From: Bathynomus jamesi
Taxonomy: Eukaryota; Arthropoda; Malacostraca; Isopoda; Cirolanidae
NCBI GenBank assembly: GCA_023014485.1
Contig: JAJOZX010007472.1
Span: forward strand, 62,001 to 126,000
DNA: 64,000 nucleotides
Direction of reading: 5' to 3'
Below the pieces are notes generated by a model. That model worked only from the letters and a program-made list of their open reading frames with translations. It was not told the origin of the DNA and made no database searches. A program made the position numbers and the translations under genes. This document shows positions 44,890-55,911 of the stretch, piece by piece (the stretch's first letter is position 1; every line of letters begins with the position of its first letter).

Positions 44890-45850
44890 GTAGGAAGAGA
44901 CCAAGGGCGAACGCCTGCAAAGACGAGGCAAGATAAGCATCTAGTGTCTCTAAAGGATTGTTCCAGAGTTCACCGTTAAGTAGATGAACGATTGAAAATA
45001 CCGATTAACCCTTGCGTTAGATTGTTGGATAGGAGGGGAATGAGAATGTGTAAACAGTCTGGTACTGCATGCTTTCCTTAAAGGAGGCATGCAGTTAGAG
45101 AGTTCAAAAGATCAGTGTCCGTTCTAATAGCGATAGTAGAGAGAGGAGGATTGAAGACAGCCAATAATAGGCGGGGAATTGATAAGACGAAAGCCTTTGA
45201 TTCCACTCGGTCAAGTGGAGCTGTTTGGGTTGTTACCCCACACGTGGCAAGCGTACTCAACGCAAGGTCGGACAAGACCCCCATGTGCAGAGAGCAACTG
45301 AGTTGGGGTAAAGAAACTGCGGAACCGGTACAGCACACAGCATCTTCGAAGCTGTTTTAGAAAGCTTGTGTGATCTTTCGAGGAAAGATCACGAGAAAAG
45401 GAAATGCCAAGAATGTTAAGAGAGGAAGGACTGAGTCGTGTGTTGAAGGTAAGGGGGTTGTCGTGTGGGAGATTGTAACGAGAAGACAGATGGAGGAACC
45501 GAGTTTTTCAGGCATTGAAAGCTATCTGCTATCAGAGATAGCAAAGCTGTTCTACGCTGGCCTAAGCGAAGCATGGAGTGACTGTTGAAAGGGGCGCTTT
45601 GTGAAGCGGGTTGAGAAGTGTAGTGGAATCAGCAGCATAGGAGTTAATAAGACAGGAAATGTGACAATAGATCATTGATAAAAGGAAAAGAATGGGTGAC
45701 GACAGAGGCCTGAGGAACACCAACCACTATTAGTTTTAGGAGAACTGGCCATCTACAACCGCACTTATAGATCGGCCAGAAAGGAAATTAGAGATGAAGG
45801 CACAGATAGAAGGATAGAAACTGAAGAAGAGCAGTTTAGAAATTAAGAGT
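44890..45850 (-). pseudogene. Decayed LINE reverse transcriptase fragment
   Basis: On the - strand VVGVPQASVVTHSFPFINDL (about 45725) matches RT block GVPQGSVLSPTLFLLFINDL with decay. Downstream LLNPLHKAPL and LSTIAIRTDTDLLNSLTACL (about 45140) are typical of the region after the ADD motif in Jockey/CR1-like RT. Stops interrupt it throughout. Confidence 0.65.
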
Positions 45851-46547
45851 TGTCAGAATCTCAAAAACAAATGGTAACATTTTGTAATGAAACTGCAACG
45901 TAATGTACGTTAAATCTTTACACAGGCCCAGGTAGTGGAATTTAAAAGTATATCAACTGGGTTTTATACCCAAACACGCACTCCCACTGCAGTGAAGTCG
46001 CGTCAGCACAATCCTCAATCGTTAATATTCACTTCATCAGCTGACATGAAATAATGCACCTGCCCCAGAGCAACATTATCCACAGCCTAGCCCCACAGAC
46101 TACTACACGGTTTACCCAGACCTCTTCATACACCCTGAGCCGGCACATTGCCAGCTCGTCGCCCCCATATACCAACCACATCGCTCCACTTTTTTTCTAT
46201 CTAGTGGTCATCTTTCACCCTCCCAGACGTCCAGGCCCCGCTGACCCAAAGCCTGCCTCATCCCATCAGTTGCCTACGCAAATGCTTCCAGATTTGAGAT
46301 CTATGAACTACATCGGACATCAGTAATTTACTTTCACGAAAAAATATGGAAATCAATAAAAAAAACGTTTCACTAAACTGATGACTTTGCTGCGTATCTT
46401 TTCCTGAAAAGTCACCATAAAGTAGCATAATGCAGTTACATTTTTTAATTTTTACAGGGGACATGCCCCCGGACACGATCAAATGCCTCAGGGGCAAAAA
46501 TATATTAGCATAAAGTTTGGTATTTACAGACCATCTCTCTTAAGGTA
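45851..46547. other. Intergenic, nothing firmly recognised
   Basis: Downstream of IFRD. A 90-codon open frame at 46054-46326 shows no family resemblance and low-complexity composition. Confidence 0.5.
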
Positions 46548-46990
46548 TATACACTAGGGTTATGACATTTTTATAACCTCATGTTCCTGTATCATAAATC
46601 GATGAACTTTTGCCCCCTGACAATGAAAATAACAGAGTTTTCGATATATTTTGAAAAAACTTCACCCCAAAATAAAAAATAAAATATTGGTTGCTCCTTG
46701 GTATAGCTATTGCAGATGGGTCTGTTCCAGTGATTTTTCAGAGTATTTGGTGCTTTTCGGTATTGTTGCAAGATATTGGACAATTCATGATAATCATCAG
46801 GTAACCAATCTAGAATGGTGCAATGCAGCTGTCTCGAATATACTAATATACTATATTTGCTTTCGGGGTGACATTTTTTTTTAATTCTGAAGAATTAGGC
46901 CCTTTTTTATTGTTTTCAAGCAAAAGTTCATCGATTGATGATACAGGAAACAATATTTATGACAAAATTAAAAAGTCATAACTCTAATAT
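46548..46990. mobile_element. MITE-like inverted repeat unit
   Basis: Imperfect inverted arms of about 65 bases: TACACTAGGGTTATGAC ... CGATGAACTTTTGC on the left and GCAAAAGTTCATCGAT ... GTCATAACTCTAATATAC on the right. The element family is unassigned and the exact ends and target duplication are unclear. Confidence 0.6.
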
Positions 46991-47009
46991 ACACACATGT
47001 CGGTATCAT

Positions 47010-47180
47010 GTTTCTTTTTGAAACCAAATTGGTTATCACTAGTATACAGGTAACATTTCAGTCTTTTAATGAATATACTGTATATTCAAACACCTTAGAC
47101 TTAATACTGGCCAAAGCTATTGTTCTATAGTTATCTTCACTATTGATTTTACCCTTTTTATCTTTTATTACTGGCACTAA
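47010..47180 (-). pseudogene. Decayed reverse transcriptase fragment
   Basis: On the - strand VPVIKDKKGKINSEDNYRTI then ALASIKSKVFE, followed by DNQFGFKKK in a shifted frame. This is the RT block 1-2a pattern (KPG...NYRPIAL...QFGFR) of a LINE. Only this part is preserved here. Confidence 0.75.
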
Positions 47181-47698
47181 ACAACTGATAACATTGTAAC
47201 GGTAACGCTGTTATTTATATTGTAACAAAATTGGTAACCCCCGCTACTTTTCATTCCATTTTCAGTCATTATTCGTTACTCGTTACTTTCCCACATGCTT
47301 TCTTATGTTTTACTGAAATGTAACAGTCTTCCTGAAAGACATTCAGCAATAGTTTTAAGATTTCTATTTTTTCTTATACGAATAATCCATTAATCCTTTA
47401 AGCATTTTGTAATTTTTGTTATTCACGATTTATTTTAGTGTATTCTGTTTAATAATTTTCGTTTTTGTAATACAAGTGCAAAGAGCAACTTTATTTTACA
47501 TTTTTAGTTTTTTACTTAAGTTCTATTGATCGCTATTAATAGTATTTCAAATGGTAAAATTGTTAAATTGTATTGCTTATTATTTAAGTATAAGTCTAAA
47601 ATCAGGTATTGTTTCATTTTATTATATATCTGACCTTAATTAAATATTTGCTCGATATTCAGAAATTCTTTTATAATTACGATGTAGATATATATATA

Positions 47699-49074
47699 CA
47701 GGGTGGGCGGAAAGTAGCTCCCTATTTTGGATTGGTAAAAAAATACGTATATTATCCATTTATTTCAGAAGAAATAATATGAAAAGGTAGGCATACATGG
47801 TAGGTTTTCTCTAAAATTCAATGTGGGCTCCAACTCTTTCCACCAGCTTCTGGAGCCGCCCAGGAATGGCGTCCACTGACTTTAGCAGGAACTCCGGCGG
47901 GATGGAGGACATGACTTACCGAATTCGGTCCTCCAGTTCTTCCAATGTCCTCGGTTTGGTGCGGTAGACTTCTTCCTTTACCCACCCCCAAAGAAAGAAG
48001 TCGCACGGTGTCAAGTCGGGGCTCCTGGCTGGCCATTGATGTGGACCACGACGACCCATCCAACGCCCAGGGAAGTGGGCATCCAGCCACTCACGGACAA
48101 CAAGAGCGAAGTGCGGAGGGGCGCCATCTTGCATAAATATCAGATCGTCGATGTTCTCCCATGTGCTGACAACCGGCCAGACCTCGTTTCGCAACATAGC
48201 AAGGTACCGCTCAGCATTCATGGTGTTGCGCAGAAGGAACGGGCCCACAACCTGATCTGAGGTCATACCACACCACACCGTTACACTGAACCGATTCTGC
48301 CGTTTTTCAGCGGTAACCATGGGATCCTCTCCTGCCCAGTAGTGGCAATTGTGGCGGTTGACAAAGCCTCCGACGTGGAACACCGCCTCGTCGCTCCAGA
48401 GGATGTTGCGGAAGAGATGGGGCCAGTCTTCATGCCAAGCCAGCATGATTTCCCCGAACTCCATGCGAATGTCGCAGTCCTCGTCCGAGAGAGATTGGCA
48501 GTAATGCGGCTTCCACGCACGCCAGTTCAGCTCCTTCTTCAGCACAGTTCGCACTGAGTAGCGGGAGAGTCCACTTTCCCGAGCTGCCTGGCGAGTTGAC
48601 TTTCGTGGACTCCGTGCGAACATTTCCTGAACTGCCTGCACCGTCTCCTGGGCCCTGGATGTCGAAGGGCGACCACATCTTCGAACATCTGCCACAGACC
48701 CCGTGGTCATGAGCTTCGAGTGGCAGTTCTTGATTGTTTTCGGGTCCACTTGGGCACGTGGTCCGTGAATGGCCCGCCACCATCTTTGAACTCGAACGAC
48801 AGATTGCCAAACTTCGTACCGTGCCGCCAACTGGGCACGCTCCTGCAGTGTTAAACGCTCTGCCATGTTACCCTTCAATCTGAAATGAAAAAAAAAAAAT
48901 GAACATTACAATTGTACCACTTTAGAGAACACAGAGAACACTTTAGAGAAAAAAAGATTACTGTTACAATTGTACCACTTTAGAGAACACACCATAACAA
49001 TATAACAATACAATCACAATTTATACATAATTTATATGTAATTTAAATTAGGGAGCTACTTTCCGCCCACCCTG
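47699..49074 (-). mobile_element. Nearly intact mariner, DD41D type
   Basis: Full-length element of 1376 bases with inverted ends CAGGGTGGGCGGAAAGTAGC / complement, flanked by TATA on both sides. It holds a single long transposase frame. This is the youngest-looking element in the window by coding integrity. Confidence 0.95.
47811..48866 (-). CDS. Mariner transposase (DD41D), one premature stop
   Basis: The transposase cuts and joins element ends at TA sites. The ATG is at 48866; the open frame extends a little upstream with no better ATG. The order is: helix-turn-helix region (LTLQERAQLAARYEVWQSVV), GRPSTSRAQETVQ, a second helix-turn-helix, ILWSDEAVFHVGGFVNRHNC (first Asp), LIFMQDGAPPHFA (second Asp) and ARSPDLTPCDFFLWGWVKEE (third Asp). 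Counting 41 residues between the second and third Asp gives DD41D. The frame is open for 316 codons. An in-frame TAA at 47916-47918 follows EELEDRIR. The same frame then continues for 34 codons to a natural TAG at about 47811, in a sequence typical of mariner C-termini. Probably inactive or slightly truncated. Confidence 0.92.
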
Positions 49075-49238
49075 TATATTCTTATATTGAGAAATACTAT
49101 ATTTTCTAGTTTATTATAAAAGTAACGGTAACTGTAACGCATTACTTTTCCATAGAAGTAACTGTAGCGGTAATGACGTTACTTTCTATTACAAGTAGCG
49201 GTAACGCCGTTACTTTTAAAAAGTAATGGCCCAACACT

Positions 49239-49299
49239 GTCAATAATACTTGATTTGTAACTTCGCAAAATTTTATTGATTTTAAAATTTGGAATTACC
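49239..49299. other. Short spacer between two hAT-like elements
   Basis: About 60 bases of flanking DNA; GAATTACC at 49292-49299 resembles CAATTACC after the next element. Confidence 0.4.
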
Positions 49300-50661
49300 C
49301 AGTGGTGGGCACCGTTAACCAAAAAGTTAACTTCGTTAACCGTTAATCCGTTAATTCGTTAAACATGTAACGGAAGTTACCGATAAACCGTTAACGTTAA
49401 CTTTTATTATAAAAAAAATGAAAAACACAATATATATATAATTTAATTTTCCCTCTTCTTCTCGTTCTCCATTTTGTCCATGAGATGCATGTTGCCCTTC
49501 ATGAAAATTAGCATATCAAAGTTTTCATCAGACAGGGATGATCACTTGGCCCTCAGGATGTCCTTGCCCATAGAGAACAAACGCTCCACTGCAGCACTGG
49601 AGGGGATGGCTGTGTTGAACTTGACGAACAAGTCCACCAACACTTGCTCACCCAAGAAGGCAGCATCTGTCAGCAAGTCCTTGGAGTTGGTCTCCAGCCA
49701 GGTCTTGACCAAGTTCTGGGCCTTGCCCTTGAGTGACCTGTGGCTTCTGCTGCTCCCTTTTGTCTGGATGACAGCACTGAAGTCATCATCCTCCTCCTCC
49801 TCCTCCTCCTCGTTGTTGCTGCCTCCACTGTTGCTGCCCACTTCGTTGGACTGCTGCTTCATGGCCTCCTCGACTGTACCCTCCATGCTTTTCCTCACCC
49901 TGGCGACCTTGGTGTTGTCATACTTGTCCAACCAGATGAGGTGAAAACGCTCCCATTGTAAGACATCAATTGACTTAATTTATGTCATCAAAGTGACATG
50001 AGAATTGAAATCTTACCTGATCAGTTTTATGGTTCTTGAAATGTATCAAGGAGACTACTAATAAGGTACTCACAGACATATTATAAATATACATGACTTA
50101 CTTGACAACGATTATTTTTAAATATTCACTAGCACAAACATGTTGCGCAAGAGACAGACTGCAAATGAAACGAATGTAGTTATTTGTTGTAATTGTTACA
50201 TATATATTATTGAAAGTGCCTTAAAATGCTCGTGATATTTCTTGAAAGAAGTTGAAACATTCAACTCAAATGGCAAATCTTTCCGCCTGATTTTACAGTC
50301 GACCATGTTTTGCTCAAACCAATGCCATAAATAACTACCATATTTGGTAAGACACAAATTGTGGCGATGGAAACAAATATATCGCCTGATTTTGCACTGC
50401 GGAAATGGAAATTCGTTCATCACTATTAACAGTGGCGGATTAATTGCGCACCTGCTCAGCACTGAAAATAATAGAAACTTTTAAACGTTTATTTATGAAT
50501 TTTTTGGGTTAACGGACTTGAGTTAACGGAAGTTAAATGTAACGGAAGTTAATTAGTCCGATAATGATTTTCAAAGTTAACTTAAAAGTTAAATCGTTAA
50601 CGAAAAAGTTAACTTCGTTAATTAACGATTAACGGAGTAACGGTTTGTGCCCAGCTTTGGT
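49300..50661 (-). mobile_element. hAT element remnant with GTTAACG subterminal repeats
   Basis: Begins CAGTGGTGGGCACCGTTAAC and ends near GTGCCCAGCTTTG. Both ends are rich in GTTAAC/AACGTTAAC motifs (49313-49410 and 50505-50645). The flanks GAATTACC and CAATTACC (50662-50669) agree at seven of eight bases, as expected for an aged hAT duplication. The interior keeps the C-terminal part of a hAT transposase. The middle is deleted or diverged. Confidence 0.8.
49542..49931 (-). pseudogene. hAT transposase, C-terminal dimerisation region
   Basis: On the - strand the frame ends FNTAIPSSAAVERLFSMGKD with ILRAK. This is the hAT family C-terminal dimerisation motif (IPSSAAVERLFS). An acidic Glu/Asp run (about 49790) precedes it. 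The N-terminal zinc finger and catalytic parts are not seen. Confidence 0.9.
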
Positions 50662-50669
50662 CAATTACC

Positions 50670-51282
50670 CCAATGTAATGACAGATAAAAATTACTTTTT
50701 CCTTGGTAACACGCATGATTTCCTATTTGGCAACATTATACTGACAGCTATTCCCCATGCTTCCATCAACTCCAAATAAATCCCATAAACTCTGCTACCT
50801 GAGTTGTCTTCAATGCATACTAATTTAGATACCACTGATAATAGAAGGTGTTGCTCTTCAAATGTTGAATAATAAAATATTCTCTGCTCTGATTTTATTG
50901 TTTCTGTTGCAGTTATATATAATAAACCCAGAAAATATGGTTGCAGAAAATGTTAAAAGTTAATATTAAGAGAATATTAAACAAATGTATTATAAAATGG
51001 TACAGTTACTACCCTAAGCTGATTTATGTCTTGATACTGATTTATTAATATTATTATTATTATTATTATCCAGCTAATGGAATTTAGACGACGCGACATT
51101 TTACTGGTTTTCAGGGTTAGATTAACTTGGGTCGGTTTTTGACTATTGTTCAAATTCCTCGTCAACGAAATGTCTTTAGGTCCGGATTGTGGCTGAACAT
51201 CCTCACCACTGAAGAAAAATAGTTTTATCGTTAAAGGACCAAGACTATTTAAACAATTACTAAAAGACACGGAACAAAACTA
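50670..51282. other. Intergenic, nothing recognised
   Basis: AT-rich, with an (ATT)n patch at about 51045-51070. No coding or repeat family supported. Confidence 0.5.
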
Positions 51283-51497
51283 GTGTGGAAAATCTTCAAA
51301 AGAGGACTAGATACTTGGCTCATGTCAATTTCAGATGAGCTGGACGCATTTGGGGATGTGAGATGGAGAGCTCACGAAAGCAACTCTCTTCTTCACAAAG
51401 GCAAGGCAGCGTCTGTAGCTCGATGGGCAACACCATTTCCCTATAAGCGAAGTGAAGACGATGAAGTCGAGGGTTCGAATCCCGATGATGCTGATAA
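51283..51497 (+). repeat. tRNA-like SINE-type repeat
   Basis: TCTGTAGCTCGATGGGCAAC (A-box-like, about 51410) and GAGGGTTCGAATCCC (B box, 51467-51481). Its upstream part (GATGTGAGATGGAGAGC ...) resembles the - strand of 18600-18655, so it belongs to a dispersed family. It ends at the MITE at 51498. Confidence 0.6.
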
Positions 51498-51951
51498 CAC
51501 AGGTCAACAAAAAAACTTTTTTTTTTCGTTGCCAAGGAAATTCGTACGAATTTAGGGTATTTTGGGGTTGCTGAATTCCAAAATGAAGGTAGTTTTTCCG
51601 ATTTGGCTCTAGTTCTTGAGATAATGAATACCCTCAATTAATAGGAAACGTAACCATAACGCGTGCATATGGGAAACTACCGGAACATTCTAGATGGTGA
51701 GACCGAAAAAATGCCATTATGTATTTCATGTGTTTACTTTTGTATGATTTGAGACAATTTCAATGCGATTTGTAAGTAGGCTCCGCCTGAACATTAAATT
51801 TTTTGCATTTTTACGTGTTTCAATGGGGTACCAATTATCTCATAAATTAGAGCCAATCTAGCAAAACCGATGTCATATTCGGAATCAGCACCACAAAGTT
51901 ACCCCAAAATCACTCTAATATGATTGGCAATAAAATGAGTGTTGACCAGTG
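51498..51951. mobile_element. MITE with CACaGGTCAACA ends and TAA duplication
   Basis: The ends CACAGGTCAACAAA and GTTGACCAGTG are inverted. TAA flanks both (51495-51497 and 51952-51954). The ends match those of the 2.2-kb element at 38667, and the target duplication is the same, so this is a non-autonomous relative. Inverted arms extend about 115 bases. No coding potential. Confidence 0.8.
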
Positions 51952-51954
51952 TAA

Positions 51955-52426
51955 TAATAGAAGAATTAGAGCAATGGGCTGCATAAGTTGGCCTGAACGC
52001 TGTGCCAATTTCTAGCCCTTCTGATTGATTGATGGTATTATTTTACCAAGACAATTCTAGAGACAAGGCCAAGAACTTGACCTCCGTGCGAGGTGGGATC
52101 GATGCACAAAATTCCTACCAGATATTATTATTGTTATTATTTTAGTATTGCACATTTGTCCACAAAGTAGCCGCGCTGTTCCAAACTCTATAAACCTAAA
52201 GAATTAATTTTATCTTGGCGTTTAGTACCATTTCGTAACAGGCAGCGTGGTAACTAGCTAACAAATGTAAAAGGTCGCCGCGAAAAGCGGCGCGTTTCAT
52301 AAAACAAAGTACGCAGCTACCTTAGCTACCTTTTGACGACAGGGAAAATTATAATTTCATTGTAATGGTTTCACGTGTCTGCCTGCGATGCGCTATTCTT
52401 GACACATTTACACTGTCCCAGAGTCA
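51955..52426. other. Intergenic, nothing firmly recognised
   Basis: Contains the phrase CCTCCGTGCGAGGTGGGATC at about 52080, similar in style to SINE B-box regions but too degraded to call. Confidence 0.4.
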
Positions 52427-52907
52427 GGGCCGTATCCAGGGGGTTACTGGGTGTCTGTAACCCCTGGTTGTCCCAGAAAAAAATTATGTATTGATTATAC
52501 GAGCATATAGCTAGTTATAGAGCATATAACTCGTATATCCAATTTCTACACTGTAAACCCTTTGACTAGGGTGGGGCCTTTGAAATTATGTAACTCCTTA
52601 GATCACCTTCACCCAGCTGACCTACTCACCTCTGCTGCTTCACATTGTTGTGGTAATTAATCATATACGGAGTAGCAAAACAGTATTGTTGGACGGGAGT
52701 AAATAAATATTTAGACATAATTATAAACAACTCTTGTGGTAAATATTTAGACCAGTAATTAAAAACAACTCTTTTGTAAAAATAAGCTTAAAAAAAATTC
52801 GGGGAGGCATACCCCCGGAACCCCCTAGCAGGGAGCGTAGCTTTGCCGTGCGCATTTTGTCCAACATTGTAAACCCCGACCTTTTCTCATGCTCTGGATA
52901 CGGCCCT
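52427..52907. mobile_element. MITE with CAGGGCCGTATCC ends
   Basis: CAGGGCCGTATCCAGGGGG at 52427 pairs with CTCTGGATACGGCCCTG ending at 52907. AGT flanks both sides, a possible short target duplication. A hAT or similar origin is possible; the family is not proven. Confidence 0.75.
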
Positions 52908-53238
52908 GAGTCGACATAATTTAGTAGCTAATCTACTTACAACTTACAAGTAATAAAAATAAGTAGAAATTAAAAAATAAAAATTACAAATTAAAATTAA
53001 AGTTAGGCTTTAAACTACTTTTTACGCTATGTCTGTGATGCTAATTTACTAATCACTAAATAACTAATTACTAAATAATTAAATGACATATGCAATGATT
53101 ATTGGAAATATATCTTGACAAGCTAATTTACTAATTATTAAATAATTAAATGACATGTGCAATGATTATCGGAAATATATCTTAGTGTTAGACTGTTAGT
53201 AGACTGTTTGTTCATATATTATAATATATATTTATTGT

Positions 53239-53282
53239 ACAGAGTTAGGCAAAAGTCAGGTCCCATAGGAACTATATTTTTT

Positions 53283-53317
<35 letters not shown>

Positions 53318-53362
53318 TTCAAAAAGCATAGTTCCTATGGGTACTGACTTTTGCCCTACCGT
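53239..53362. mobile_element. Small mariner-type MITE
   Basis: Inverted arms of about 38 bases, CAGAGTTAGGCAAAAGTCAG and CTGACTTTTGCCCTACCGTG, surround a (TA)n core. It is flanked by TA. About 124 bases in all. Confidence 0.8.
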
Positions 53363-53644
53363 GTACTTTGAAATCGTAGGCGCTCGAACAAATCAAAATT
53401 AGTCTCAAAACATTTGAGAAGCGAGAACAAAAATTACGATTTCAACACCATTTTACCTGCCAGAAGTGCGTTATTTGTAGGATTTTTACTTTTTCAAGGA
53501 AGTGTCTCGCAGTCTTGGCTTGTCATTCAAGCAGTATGCTTTCATTTGTTAAAATTTCCTGTTTGTATTTCAGATAACATACATTGTTTGTTAAAATTCT
53601 TGTTTTAGCATTCGGATAATATACATTTTCTTGTCTTTTTTCAC

Positions 53645-53945
53645 TTGATCCTGTTGTTTTCAATTCGTTCAGAACGGATTTAGACAAGAAGGGCAAAGTG
53701 CTAAAACTTTGGTAGTTTTCCCTTATAAATTTGTATGCTACTCTTACAATTTTTATTTTTCAATTTATTTGTATTTTTTTTTGTGACCTATATATAATTC
53801 AGGCATTATCTATAAAATTGGTTGTAAACAATCCGCTTGATCCTGTTGTTTTGAATTCGTTCAGAACGGATTAAGACCAAAGTGCTAAAACTTTGGTAGT
53901 TTTTCCTTACAAATTTGTATGCTCCTCCCACAATTTTTATTTCTA
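53645..53945 (+). repeat. Direct repeat pair, about 115 bases each
   Basis: CTTGATCCTGTTGTTTTCAA at 53646 and a close copy at 53837 both continue through GTTCAGAACGGATT and GTGCTAAAACTTTGGTAG. The second copy lacks a few bases. No coding potential; the family is unassigned. Confidence 0.75.
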
Positions 53946-53949
53946 TATA

Positions 53950-54342
53950 TTCTGTATATATATATTATGGCCCATATAGTCTCGAACTTTTTATTTACTT
54001 CAGTGTTTCTGAGGATGTCATTAGACATTATAAACAAATTGATTGGTCCTAATGTCATTTTCGTTTAAACTAACGAAAATATCATGACTTAACCTAACCA
54101 ATCATCAAGGGCGTACAGTAGGTCTTAGTTTAACTATTAATCCCTGCCGGGGGGGCATTGACATCAGCATTGACGTCACCGGCGGCGGCCAATTTTCTGA
54201 AATTACCCTAACTGGAGAAAGAGCACCTCCGTTTTTGCCAACTGGAGAAAACGCCCCTTTCAGTCACATCAGGTGCGTTTTCTCCAGTTGCTCCCACCAT
54301 TCTGTTTCCTTTCCTTCGTGAAATAATTTTCATACACATATA

Positions 54343-54354
<12 letters not shown>
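53950..54354. other. Intergenic with fragments of a palindromic repeat
   Basis: AACGAAAATATCATGACTTA at about 54073 matches the palindrome arm at 59790-59820. Short inverted copies of AACTGGAGAAA occur at 54210-54280. Confidence 0.5.
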
Positions 54355-54376
<22 letters not shown>

Positions 54377-54646
54377 TTTAAGTTCAGGAAGAACCGATTC
54401 GCCTCTATTTAAAAGGGCATATCTCGGCGGAAAAACAAGAAAAAGTGAGAGGAAAGACAGAGGAAAAAGAAAGGGTGGAGGGGACAGTCGAAGTGGAAAA
54501 AGACCAAGGATGACAAGGACTGCAGGGTCGAGCCCCATCATCCTTGGGTGCTAGGGCCGGGAGGACGCACGTGAAACCTCCAGGAACAAGCACGTACAAA
54601 CGAGCACAAAGAGCACTCAAGAGCACGAGCTTAGAACCCCCTTGCG

Positions 54647-54650
<4 letters not shown>
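54355..54650 (-). repeat. Poly(A)-tailed retroposon, copy 2
   Basis: High identity with 18270-18525, same orientation, with a longer T-run at its left side and a (TA)n array at its right. This copy contains a few extra bases (for example GATGACAAGG) relative to copy 1. Confidence 0.7.
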
Positions 54651-54651
<1 letters not shown>

Positions 54652-54694
<43 letters not shown>

Positions 54695-54702
54695 ATATAT
54701 AT
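54652..54702. repeat. (TA)n microsatellite
   Basis: TA array beside the retroposon copy. Confidence 0.9.
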
Positions 54703-55545
54703 ACGAATGAAATCGTAAACAGTAAAATAAAGATCACGAACGGCAATGAACAAGAAAGTTCGGTTTGAAACAAGTTAGCACTATATAGCATTGCGTATTT
54801 AAAATGTTGGTAAATAAATAAAGAAATTTTTATATTCATCTCAGATACCACTTACCAAGGGTAGAAAGTTCGGCCCTTGTATTGATAAAGATAGTGTCAC
54901 TTATGTCCGTTTATGAAGGAGTAATAAGGGTGACCATATTTAAAGGGGTAAAAGTACATCTTTCCTAAGTTACCCTCGCATGATATGTAAACAATTATGA
55001 TATACGTTCCCAGTAAAAATATTTCCTTTTAATTGGCATTCGCCCTTGGCCCCGCCTTTCTGCATAAAAAAAAATATACCTGCATGTTAAACACGCATAT
55101 CTAAATCTCTCGTCTAATTGTAATTTCTTTGATACTCTAAAATATTTGCGAGTGTCGGAAAAAAGTTCGTCTATAAACAGATATTTCTGAAGAACATAAG
55201 AAATTACCAATTGGTGATAACTGAGTTTTGTTTTTTAAATTTTATTTGTGTTACTAAAAAAGAATAAAATATCCAAAGCTAAACAAAATATTACCAATTG
55301 TTAATTTCTTGTGTTTTTAAAAATTTTATGTTTCTAGGCGGGCTTTTTATCCAAAACTGTATGTACAATACTTTAAACGCTGCAGTCGGTTACAAAAGTT
55401 GGGACACCGGGCTGTGGTCCAGTGTATCACAACTTTTGTAGTGGACTCTGTCCACTGTCTATAAAAGTTATTAATAATAAATAATAAATAAATATTTCAA
55501 ATTTCAAAGAGAATTTGCCGTAAAATAATATATATATATATATAT
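54703..55545. other. Intergenic, nothing firmly recognised
   Basis: AT-rich. A short inverted segment (CACAACTTTTGTAGTGGACT) occurs near 55428. A TA run begins at about 55528. Confidence 0.5.
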
Positions 55546-55548
55546 ATG

Positions 55549-55836
55549 CGCCTCGGTGGTGTAGTGGTTAGCGTCGCTGATTACTAATCCATCGGCCCCG
55601 GGTTCGAGACCCAACGACAGCCGGCGCGCAGCAAAACCCAGCTGTTCATCCTTCCACACAATTAAAAAAAAACTGGTTGGTAGATAAATGGGTACCCTAG
55701 GTGGGCTAGTGGTTAAGACGCTGGGCTGCTGATGGGGCGTGGTTCGGATTCCACGTTAAACTGTAGGTCTAAGGTGGAGTGAAAAGCTTGACCTTCGTCA
55801 GAATGAACAATTCGGGGGGAAGCTAACCAAAGGTTT

Positions 55837-55840
<4 letters not shown>
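55549..55840 (+). mobile_element. Composite SINE with two tRNA-like heads, copy 1
   Basis: First head: GGTGGTGTAGTGGTTAGCGT (A box) and CCCCGGGTTCGAGACCC (B box) at 55557-55615. After about 80 bases a second head follows: TGGGCTAGTGGTTAAGACGC and GGTTCGGATTCC at 55704-55752. The shared tail GGATTCCACGTTAAACTGTA comes after. The unit lies between two TA arrays. Confidence 0.75.
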
Positions 55841-55869
<29 letters not shown>

Positions 55870-55911
55870 ACAGTACATACATACATATATATATATATAT
55901 ATTATATATAA

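Larger units (their letters stand above)
47190..49238. mobile_element. hAT-like remnant with GTAACGG subterminal repeats, host of a mariner
   Basis: The right end is TAATGGCCCAACACTG, ending at 49238, and is preceded by many copies of GTAACGG/CGTTAC (49110-49225). Similar repeats are present at 47192-47300 on the left, but the exact left end was not identified. The mariner at 47699 sits in the middle. No transposase of its own is visible. Confidence 0.55.

Noticed and set aside
46054..46326. A 90-codon open frame downstream of IFRD
   Set aside because: No family resemblance, no splice or promoter support and unremarkable composition.
49300..50669. Exact 8-base target duplication for the hAT remnant
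   Set aside because: The flanks agree at only seven of eight bases and the right end is uncertain by two bases, so it is reported as approximate.
53985..54035. A third hammerhead-like motif (CTGAGGATGTC near 54008)
   Set aside because: It lacks the CTGATGA core and no GAAAC follows stem II.
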